From the NCBI RefSeq assembly GCF_050908995.1, contig NC_135119.1:2232001-2296000 (forward strand): a DNA stretch of 64,000 bases. The letters are read 5' to 3'. The stretch's first letter is position 1; each line of letters begins with the position of its first letter. Source of the DNA: Andrena cerasifolii. Lineage: Eukaryota; Arthropoda; Insecta; Hymenoptera; Andrenidae. The notes below the pieces were generated by a model, which was not told the DNA's origin, ran no database searches, and saw only the letters and a list, made by a program, of their open reading frames with translations. This document shows positions 35,544-44,630 of this stretch, one piece after another. A program made the position numbers and the translations under genes.

Positions 35544-35839
35544 TATAGGAGAAATTTGGCAAAAATCTGATTTTCAATTTTTGCCTTTTACCCGAGTCGG
35601 GATATAAAGTTGAAACTTGCCATAAATTATCTTTTTTTTATAAGCTTTCGAATGACTCTCGCGCAGTGGTGGGTTCGTATTTTACCTAACGTAGAAAAGT
35701 GAATTTCCTATGTGTAGAATAAGACATAGTAAATAGCTTAACTTTATTACGTTCATGTATTTTACTGAATAAAATTATATTGTTTGAAGAAACCGTTGCA
35801 GACTGTGGAATGCCATAACCTGCATGGACATATTGTATT

Positions 35840-36208
35840 CAGTGGCGGATTTAACAGGGCGGCCGATGAGCAGTTGCCACCTGGGCCCCTGCTCAGAAGG
35901 CCCATCCAGGGCCCCATCCTTAAAAAAATTATGATTTTATCCAAAGTATATTTTTTTCTGTATTATTACACTGAGCCCCTTTTTAGTAAACTGCCGCTTT
36001 ATTTTCCCGAAAAATGGGCCCCTGTTCAGAAGCCGCCCCCCCCCCCCCGGGCCTTGTCAACAAGAAATTAAGATTTAATCCAGCATTATTTTTTTCTATA
36101 CTTTTGTGTACACTTATCCCATTTAGTAAACTACCTCTTCATTTTCCCGAAAAAATGGGGCCCTCAGAACGTTTGCCACCTGGGCCTTTTTTCTTAAATC
36201 CGCCACTG
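35840..36208. mobile_element. hAT MITE nested in the hAT transposon
   Basis: 369 bp, ends CAGTGGCGGATTTAA / TTAAATCCGCCACTG, exact 8-bp duplication ATTGTATT at 35832-35839 and 36209-36216. CAGTGGCGGA is a classical hAT end. Confidence 0.85.
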
Positions 36209-36216
36209 ATTGTATT

Positions 36217-37553
36217 CATTAAATCCAGAATTGCAACAACATACTTATTGTTGGATGATGAGTTTTTCAAACCATCTAAAAATAGAACTGCATCTTTGGC
36301 TTCCACACTGAATACTGATTTCACTGTCCAACAAAATTGAACTTTTTTTCTGTTCTGTAACATTCAATAGCCGTTTCTTATAGATTTTTGTGCGCTGAAA
36401 ACAAATCCGTAAACCGTTTATCGCCATCACCCCCAGTTTTCGAGAAATATGATTTTGAAAAAAAAATGCAAATTTTCAACTTTGAACATCTTTTGTGTTC
36501 AAACAATAATAGTTATTCGGTTGCATGGTCTATCAAATTATTCTATGAACCCTCGTGAACACAACGATATAAGTTATGATTGAATTATAAGCATTTAAAT
36601 ATGTTTAAACCACGATCAAAGGGAAAAGGACACCCGAAATGAATCAATTTTTGCAGATATCTTGCTAAATATTTTAAAAATTAAGGGTCTAGGATAAAAT
36701 TTGACTACTCCACGCGATGCAGCAGAAAATTTTCTTTGGGAAACCACCAACAGAAGTGGTAAGTCACGTTTTGTTTTCAATACAGAAGCGAAATAGTTTG
36801 GCAAAACGTGCGGCGCGGACAGTGGTAGTCACGCGCATTAAGCGGCAGTATATCGCGCGCCGCCGTTGACTACCACTGTCGACGCCACACGTTTTGCCAA
36901 CCTATTTCGCTTCTGTATTGAAAATAAAATGTGTCTTACCACTTCTGTTGATGCTTTCCGAAAGAAAAATATCTGCCGCGTCGCGTGGAGCAATCAGATT
37001 TTCTCCTAGACCCTTAGTTTTGGAAATAAATTTAAAGATATCTGCAAAAGTGGGTGAATTTCGAATGTTCTTTTTTATTTGATCGTTGTTTAAATATATT
37101 TAAATGTTCATAATGCACCAGTAACTTATATCGTTGTATTCGGGAGGGCTTATAGAATAATTTGACGCGACAAGCAACCGAATAACTATTACCGTTTCGA
37201 CACAAAAGATGTTCAAAGTTGAAAATTTGTAGTTTTTTTTTCAAAATCGAATTTCTCGAAAACTGAGGGTGTTGACGATAAATGGTTTGCGGATTCGTTT
37301 TCAGCGCACAAAAATCTATAAGAAACGGCTATTAAATCTTACAGACCAAAATGGCTGTTGGACAGTGTTTTTTATAACCTCGAAATTTTGCGTGAAGTAA
37401 ATTATTCGACAATGTTTTTCGAGTTGGAATTTTATAAGCTGGATACAATTTATGAACATTGTTCCTAAAGTGGTTAGATTCAATAATACTAAATGGAATG
37501 TTAAGTCCAAAGAAATAATCTACTAAAGCTTTTCCAATTTTTTCAGAATCCAT
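36217..37553 (-). pseudogene. hAT-family transposase fragments
   Basis: Reading the minus strand, the frame from 37553 includes IPFSIIESNHFRNNVHKLYP and AYKIPTRKTLSNNLL. The latter is close to the conserved segment of hAT transposases that precedes the catalytic core. After the inserted foldback (36368-37333) a second stretch (36363-36217) reads SVFSVEAKDAVLFLDGLKNSSSNNK and is consistent with the following D-x-W-N-S-type core block. Neither piece has a full catalytic domain, and the rest is missing or interrupted by the MITE at 35840-36208. Dead copy. Confidence 0.55.
36368..37333. mobile_element. Foldback element inside the hAT transposase
   Basis: Ends AATAGCCGTTTCTTATAG and complement. 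The arms (36368-36835 and 36840-37333) are inverted copies nearly to the centre, so the whole element can fold on itself. Confidence 0.75.
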
Positions 37554-37873
37554 GTTGATGTGTGTAAAAATTCGAGTATCTTTTGCACACCAAAGATATG
37601 AAATTTAAGAAACAATTTCAAATTATTTATAATTTTTATAATTAAATTCCAAAATTTCTAGTTAAAGTAATTTACAATATTGTGCAGTAAAATTCAACGC
37701 AATAGGTAGAGGTTAATAGTGTTTGTATTTGAATTTTAGACGTTGAATACATTTTCTACATTTTATACAATTATTTACATTTCTACGCGTGTCACGTAGT
37801 AAATTCGATGTAACGTAGTAAACCCACCACTGCTCTCGCGAGTGACACATGACCATCTTAACCGGCTGTACCC

Positions 37874-38307
37874 TTTAAAATGATCATGTAATAAGTTATA
37901 TACCCTGCAGATGTCAGCACCAGCGTATGTTTTCTTTCATGAAAGCCCGTAGAAGCAGTAAATGACGTTTGGCGATCCATTAAGAAAGGAGCTCGACACA
38001 GAGCCTATGCATTTTCGCCAAACATTACCGTTAACGTTTATGTAGTTTGTAGTTACCACAAGTTTCGTTCCATTTCTTTAACACAAATCATCAGGCGGTC
38101 TCTATGTTGCTGTAACGTAGGGTCGCATCGGACTACGCGAAGTCGGTAGCGTCGTTTTCGTTTTCCTTCGCACAGCTGATGTCGGTACTCGGTAGTGAAA
38201 TGATATTTGTAGAAACAAATGCATCCGAGCTTTTTCTGCCCCAGTAACTCGTACTGGATCGAAATGTTTTACACTGGCTTCGTTGACAACTTTGTTGAAT
38301 AACTGAA
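37874..38307 (+). promoter_or_regulatory. Upstream region / 5' UTR of kelch
   Basis: The stretch before the kelch start codon. No TATA box at a convincing position. A purine-containing GC-richer patch at 38095-38190 could contain the transcription start. The 5' UTR and any upstream non-coding exon cannot be fixed from sequence. Confidence 0.3.
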
Positions 38308-41300
38308 ATGGAGTCGGCAGGGCAAGGTCAGGTGCAAAATACCTCCAATAATACCGACACCAATGAAAACAAGGGAAGGTGAGATCCGTGTTACATCAAA
38401 TTTATGTGAAATTTTTACGTTTTATCGTTTTGTCGATATATTTCGCGTGCTTCAATCGTAGAACTTCTGTAGCACTATATTATCTGATTTTTTTAAATAA
38501 CAAAAAAAATATATGTATTTTTGCCGCAGGAATAATGCTTGTAATTTTCTTCCAGTTGTTTGTTACTCCGATATGCTAGTCAGAATTCTTTGGACGAAAG
38601 TTCACAGAAACATATACCTCGTGAAAATGGGAAAGATAAACCTCCGTATAGGAATCATCATCACACAAATCGAGCCTTTGATGTTATTAATGAAATGCGG
38701 AAGTACGTTATGTAAAATACCTTTTGTGTTTTTTATTAAATTATTTCCATATCCAAAACAGAGAGAATTACCTCAGAGTCTCGTTTTGGATTACATATAT
38801 CACTTAGATTTACGTTTAACATTAAAAATGGGATATAAAATGAAATAATGATTTGCCAGGAAAAATTTGTTATGCGATGTAATCTTGGTGGCAGACGGTG
38901 GCATGGAAGTGCCTGCACATAAAATGGTTCTCGCTGCCTGTAGTCCTTACTTTTATGCTATGTTCACAAGTTTTGAGGAACGAGATCAAGAAAGAATAAC
39001 ACTGCAAGGTGTAGATTATTCTGCACTTGAATTACTAGTAGATTATGTATATTCTGCAGAGGTACATGTAACCGAAGATAATGTACAAGTGCTATTACCA
39101 GCTGCGAATCTTTTGCAACTGACCGACGTACGCGACGCGTGCTGCGACTTTTTACAAGCTCAGCTACATCCGTCGAATTGTCTGGGGATTCGTGCGTTCG
39201 CCGATATCCACGGTTGCTTAGAGCTATTGTCACACGCTGATAGCTACATTGAGCAACACTTTTCGTAAGACAATTAAACGATGCCGTTCTCACTTATTAA
39301 AATATTTCTAGCCTTAGTAACGTTTTCCTTGTATGTAGGGAAGTAGTGGATGGTGAAGAGTTTTTAACTTTAGCACCGCAGCAAGTTGCTAAATTGATTT
39401 GCAGCGATCGTTTGATGGTACCTTCGGAGGAAAAAGTATTTGAGTGTGTGATATCTTGGGTACACCATGACTTAGAAAAGAGACAAGCTCATTTAGCTCA
39501 ATTAATGGAACATGTACGCTTACCGTTGCTGTCACAGGAATATCTAGTACAACGTGTGGAGGAAGAGCCACTTCTTAAAGCCAATTTACAATGTAAATGA
39601 TGATACGTATGTCTTTATACGGGGTCGGCGTTTTATCCTGCAACCCGCGCTCGCGCGAACTTGTAAAATGGCAACAGCGCCTTAACACTATTCCTACCGA
39701 CACTTCACGTATACCTATTCCCACCGCGACCGGTCGAATGACCGGTCTTTAGCACAACTTTTATTTTTTAATATAGATTGAAGATAATAGCCAATTTGAC
39801 AGTATAAAAATATAGTTTCTTTTATTCAGAAGTATATCATGTACGTACGTATATTTGAGGAAAAGTCGTGAAGTTTAAATTAAGCGGTTCAATTAAGTTG
39901 TATATAGGAAATTCTAATCGAAATTTTAAAAACGGTCATTTGACCGGTCGTGGTGGGAATAGTGTTAAGGTCTGCGCACACATATCAGTTCCGTCTCAGT
40001 AGTAAGAAGAAGGGCGTAGAGAGTCTCTTCTTCTTACCACTGGCACGGAACTGATATGTGTGCGCAGACCTTTACGAACGCATTCCACTGCAACCATGCA
40101 TCGGCCCAGCGGAGAGCTGCCAGCTACCGCTGGACAGCAGTAAGCTCCGAAAATTTTAGGATGGTCTCTTTCAAATTAACGTCGCAAAGAGCTATTGGGA
40201 ATTTCCCGGCCCAGGTAATCGAGCCGCGCGCTTTGCTTTTTTGATCGGTTTACCACCCCAGATTACTGTAATGAGGTTTGAAAGTAATGTCGACTGATCT
40301 CGTACTAGGGCTGGGACTATTTGTCGAATTTTTCGGTATTCGAATATTCAAATACTTCAGTTGCTCAATTATTTGGCGAATATAATCCGAATATCCAAGT
40401 ATTCGAATAGTATTCGAATATCCCAGTAATCGAATAGTATTCGAATATCACAGTATTCGAATAGTATTCGAATATCCCAGTATTCGAATAGTATTCGAAT
40501 ATCCCAGTATTCGAATAGTATTCGAATATCCCAGTATTCGAATAGTATTCGAATAGTATGGTGTGAATTATAAATCAAGTTCGTTATGTTCATTTGTCAA
40601 GGTGAAATCTTGTAAGCAAATTTTGACCCACTTCACACCATACTATTCGAATACATCAGTATTTGAATAGTATTTGAATAATAACATTCGAATACTCAAA
40701 TATTCGAAGTTTATTCGTAGCATTCGAATACTTGTAAAATATTCGAATATTAAATTATTCGAATAGTCCCAGCTGTATCTCGTACCCGTTTGAAAATTTT
40801 TAGCTACGAGAGGGTTGACCGCGGCGCTATACCCTTGTGCAGAGAGATATTTCGCCACCGGCGTGTAAAAGTCACAAAAATGGCGCATCGTTCCAAAAAT
40901 GACATTAACGGAAGCCGGTATAGACGTGGCGTTGAGTAGCTGAAACATTCACACACAAAAATTCTAGAAAAAAAATTCAAACACCACTACAATCAAAGAC
41001 CCGTCCCATTAGTTACCCCTTATCTCTGATCTAGGTATGCACTGCATTAAGGATAAAATCATAAAAAAGAAAAACAGAACAATATATTCTGAGGTCTGGA
41101 GAACTAAAATATAATTGAATAAAAATTTAATTTCTCAATTTCTGAAAGTACTGATACAGAAACAACTAGCCTATTGCTTATCAACACCACGAATTTTAAA
41201 AGCAGCATTAAACACAGTATCAAATAAACAGTTTGCAAAAGCTTTTTACAACAATTATGATTAAAAATTGATAGAAAAAAAATAAGTAAATGTAAAATAT

Positions 41301-44300
41301 GTTACATTATCCATCATTAAGAGGAAATAATTGTTTCTCATTTTCCGGCGCAAATTGCATTCCAATATCTTTTAAAGTTATACGAAAAAGGCCCCAAATT
41401 TTTCAACCCGGGCCGGGAAATTCTGAATAGCTCTTTGCGACGTTAATTTGAAAGAGACCATCCCAAAATTCTCGAAGCTCGGGCATCACTGCAGCTCTCC
41501 AAACGCCGGGACCGTGCATGTTTTAAATGGAATACGTCCGTGAGGCGCTGTTGCCATTTTACCTGTTCGCGCGAGCGCGGGTTGCAGGATAAAACGCTAA
41601 CTCTGTATGTCGTATACTTTCTACGATTTAATCTAAAAGAACTGAAAATTGTCTTTCTTGACGTATTCAGGTAAGGACTTCTTGATTGAAGCTCTGAAGT
41701 ATCATTTACTTAAAGGAGAACAAAAGTCGTTATTTAAAACACCTCGTACGAAACCTAGACAACCAAGAGGATTACCTAAAGTGTTATTAGTAGTTGGCGG
41801 ACAGGCTCCGAAAGCAATTAGGAGTGTTGAATGTTATGATTTTAAAGAAGAAAAATGGTATCAAGTCTCTGAATTACCTACGCGTCGCTGTAGAGCTGGT
41901 AGGTCCTATTCATATTACGAATGGAACTTTTTAAATATTTTTAATTTTTTCAGTACATTATTATGTCTTACATTCTGTTGTGTAACTTATAATATTTAGG
42001 TTTATCTGTCCTTGCTGGTCATGTATATGCTGTTGGAGGATTTAATGGGTCGCTCAGAGTACGAACCGTTGACATTTATGATGCAGCTACAGACCAGTGG
42101 TCTCCTTGTCCAGAAATGGAAGCAAGACGATCAACACTTGGTGTAGCAGTTCTTGGAAATTGCATTTACGCTGTACGTATCTCGTCCTTTCCGTTCATAT
42201 ACTTGTATACTGAATTATGAATATTATAATATTTCATTCCCTTCTGCAAAATTATATTCGTGTAATTTAGTTTCATGAAGTATACAGGAACAGTACACTT
42301 ATATTTCTTGAAATACTTCTCCTTTGTTATTGAGTGTGTGTCTAAAACAGGTTGGCGGATTTGATGGATCAACTGGTCTGAATTCGGCTGAGGTGTACGA
42401 TCCAAGAACTCACGAATGGAGATTAATTGCACCAATGTCAACACGTAGAAGTAGTGTTGGTGTAGGTGTTGTTAAAGGATTGCTATATGCTGTAAGTTTA
42501 ATAATATAATTGAAGGGTCGGATGCAATAAGGGGACTAGCGCTCAAAAATGGGAAAAATTATTGTCCAAACGCTAAGAAAGATTAAAAAATTAAATGTTT
42601 GTAAAATGAATTTTAAAAACATAGTGTTGTAAGGCTCGTCACGACACAAATTTTTTCTATTTACACTTTGTTTATGCAAACATTAGTATTCGAGCTATAA
42701 ATTATAAACAAAAAATCTTTCATCGTCCAAACTCATTATTTCTTTAAACATAAATTGCGATAACTTGTATAAATATTAACGGATCGTTATGAAACTTAAA
42801 ACATAACTTCAGAACATTCTAGCGAAGTCGTGGAAAGGGTGCACAAAACCCTTATGTTAACAAATGTAATAATATTTAATTAAAAAGTAATGTTGGACAT
42901 AACCCATGTTTTTCAACGTTCGCCGTTAATAAGTATCGAGGCAATTTTGAGGTACATATAACTTGCAGCGACAAAGTTTTTCCTTAATATACAAAGAAGA
43001 TTTTCACCAATTTTCACACTGATTAATAAATAATTGTAGAAGATATGACTATATATATATAAATCTCGTGCGCCATCAACAGTCAGCGGCCGCGTATAAT
43101 GCGCTATTTAGCAGTGTTAGCACTCGCGTTGACTGTTGGTGTATATCGTTATATCTTCTACAATTATTTATTAATCAGTGTGAAAATTGGTGAAAATCTT
43201 CTTTGTATATTAACGAAAACCTTTGTCGCTGCAAGTTATATGTACCTCAAAATCACCACGACACTTTTTAACGGTGAACTAATACTTTTTAATTTAATAT
43301 TATTACATTTTTTAACATAAGGGTTTTGTGCATACATTTTACGGCTTCGCTAGTGTTTTCTGAAGTTATGTTTTAAGTTTCATAACGATCCCTTAATATT
43401 TACTCAAGTTATCGCAATTTATGTTTAAAGAAATAATGCTTTTGACGACGAAAAATTTTTTGTTCATAATTTTTAGCTCGAATAGTAATGATTGGATAAA
43501 CAAACTGTAAATAGAAAAAATGTGTGTCATGATGAGCTTTACAACACTATATTTTTTAAAATTCAGTTTAACAACATTTAATTTTCCAATCTTTCTTAGC
43601 GTTTGGACAATATTTTTTCCCACTTTCGTGCGCTAGTCCCGTTATTTACATTTTGAAAAAGTATCCTAGGATTTTTAATATATAAGTATGTATTGTGCAG
43701 GTTGGTGGTTACGATGGAGCATCTCGACAATGTTTGTCCAGTGTTGAGTGCTACAATCCAGAAAAGGATCAGTGGAAACCAGTACCTGATATGTCTGCAC
43801 GTCGTAGCGGCGCGGGTGTCGGCGTTCTAGACGGGATTTTATATGCTGTAGGAGGACATGATGGACCGTTGGTTAGAAAAAGTGTGGAAGCTTTTAATCC
43901 AGATACTAATCAGTGGACTCCAGTCAGTGACATGGCCCTTTGTCGTAGAAATGCTGGTAATTAATTTTATTTCTGTTCAAAATAGAACTTTTGCAATTTA
44001 ATATCTAATTCTAGAAAAAATATTTTAAGAAAATTATATCAAGTACTATTTTGTTATTTTTGTTTAACTATAGAGATAAATTTAAAATTACTAGATGATT
44101 GCTGACAAGTGCTGTAAATAATGTATATTGTACATTTAAGAATCAATTCATAATTCATAAACTAAGTCAGGGTTGACTAACTGGTGGCACGCGAGCCACC
44201 GGGGGCACCTCCGCCTCGCTGCCACGCTGAATGGCCTCCTCCATACCTACCAGACTGTGACGATCGCAGTCGAAAAGAAGGAAGGAAGGAGGAATTCGAC

Positions 44301-44630
44301 TGCGATCGTCAGAGTCTGGTTAGGTATGGAGGGGGCCATTCAGCGTGGCAGCAAGGCGGAGCTGCCCCCGGTCGCTCGCGGGCCACCAGTTAATCAACCC
44401 TGAACTAAAAGTGTAAAAGAAGTCAATCTTGTTTTATAGGTGTCGTGGCTTTAAATGGACTTCTGTACGTTGTTGGGGGTGATGATGGCTCCTCGAGCCT
44501 AGCGTCTGTAGAGGTGTATTCTCCGAGAACCGATACGTGGACAACCCTTCCAACTTGTATGGGAGTTGGCCGTAGCTATGCAGGTGTGGCTATAATCGAC
44601 AAACCAATGCCCAGTACAACATCAATGTGA
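38308..44630 (+). CDS. kel: Ring canal kelch protein orthologue (BTB-BACK-Kelch)
   Basis: Nine coding exons with GT-AG borders: 38308-38378, 38556-38702, 38860-39264, 39339-39592, 41671-41898, 42000-42172, 42351-42491, 43701-43956, 44440-44630. Together they give 1866 nt and 621 residues, in frame throughout. Domains: BTB about 67-175 (LLCDVILVADG, PAHKMVLAACSPYF), BACK about 180-285 (NCLGIRAFADIHGC), and six Kelch repeats about 330-615, each with a GG pair (VVGGQA, AVGGFN, AVGGFD, AVGGYD, AVGGHD, VVGGDD). Introns 6 and 7 fall exactly before the GG of a repeat. The family serves as Cul3 ubiquitin-ligase adaptors; Drosophila kelch organises actin in ovarian ring canals, and vertebrate relatives are KLHL2/KLHL3. 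ATG at 38308 is the first in frame. The TGA at 44628-44630 is followed by an in-frame extension. Confidence 0.95.
39686..39964. mobile_element. TTAA-flanked MITE in kelch intron 4
   Basis: Ends CACTATTCC / GGAATAGTG with GACCGGTC motifs just inside. TTAA at 39682-39685 and 39965-39968. Confidence 0.75.
39969..40070. mobile_element. Hairpin MITE adjoining the previous one
   Basis: A 102-bp near-perfect hairpin (GGTCTGCGCACACATATCAG and complement), preceded by TTAA and followed by TTTA. It seems to have inserted at the TTAA created by its neighbour. Confidence 0.7.
40305..40776. mobile_element. hAT-like MITE with tandem repeats in kelch intron 4
   Basis: 472 bp, ends GCTGGGACTATT / AATAGTCCCAGC, exact 8-bp duplication ATCTCGTA at 40297-40304 and 40777-40784. 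The interior repeats a 27-bp unit (TATTCGAATAGTATTCGAATA and CCCAG) about five times. The frame it creates is a shadow. Confidence 0.8.
42531..43641. mobile_element. 1.1-kb foldback element in kelch intron 7
   Basis: Left end GGGGACTAGCGCTCAAAAAT and right end the inverted equivalent. The two arms (about 42531-43035 and 43125-43641) are inverted copies almost throughout, with a roughly 90-base loop. Borders ATAA and TTAT may be decayed TTAA. The end resembles the TTAA element at 27582-28035 (GGGGACTAG). Confidence 0.8.
44168..44402. mobile_element. hAT-like foldback MITE in kelch intron 8
   Basis: 235 bp, ends CAGGGTTGACTAACTGGTGGC and the inverted equivalent, palindromic to the centre. Flanks AACTAAGT and AACTAAAA are a likely 8-bp duplication with two changes. 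Confidence 0.75.
44628..44630 (+). promoter_or_regulatory. Kelch TGA codon, predicted readthrough site
   Basis: The codon context is TCA ATG TGA GGG TTG. TGA is the most readily bypassed stop. The frame after it stays open for 537 codons, and a stem-loop starts three bases later. Readthrough of the kelch UGA is established in Drosophila melanogaster. That it occurs here is inferred. Confidence 0.8.

Larger units (their letters stand above)
35664..37832 (-). mobile_element. hAT transposon, degenerate
   Basis: Ends CAGTGGTGGGTT-like / complement, with the exact 8-bp duplication CTCTCGCG at 35656-35663 and 37833-37840. It carries minus-strand remains of a hAT transposase (about 37333-37553 and 36217-36363) separated by a foldback (36368-37333), and a smaller hAT MITE (35840-36208) sits further along. 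Confidence 0.75.
31244..37873. mobile_element. Outer inverted-repeat element holding a nest of insertions
   Basis: Ends GGGTAC...GGTTAAGATGGTCA on the left and the inverted equivalent on the right (to 37873). The left arm (31244-31411) and right arm (35544-35663 plus 37833-37873) are inverted copies, so the original element was only a few hundred bases and non-coding. It was then split by insertions at 31412-33692, 33695-35543 and 35664-37832. No clear target duplication. Confidence 0.6.
39618..41607. mobile_element. TA-bounded transposon filling kelch intron 4
   Basis: Inverted ends about 60 bp long (TACGGGGTCGGCGTTTTATC and complement, then CGCGCTCGCGCGAAC and GGCAACAGCGCC) lie close to both borders of intron 4. 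The interior was split by three smaller elements (39686-39964, 39969-40070, 40305-40776). Related fragments occur at 2860-3900 and 5060-5230. A minus-strand open stretch near 40790-40948 (FGTMRHFCDFYTPVAKYL) is unrecognised. Confidence 0.7.

Noticed and set aside
35784..36340. Pro-rich overlapping frames (PPPPP) near the hAT element
   Set aside because: They arise from a C-run and MITE ends; no homology or start context.
40369..40593. Repeated ILFEYWDIR-type frame
   Set aside because: Generated by the 27-bp tandem repeat inside a hAT-like MITE.
44628..44630. Selenocysteine as the meaning of the kelch TGA
   Set aside because: I did not identify a SECIS-like element in the 3' region by eye, and known kelch readthrough does not need it; a SECIS search would settle this.
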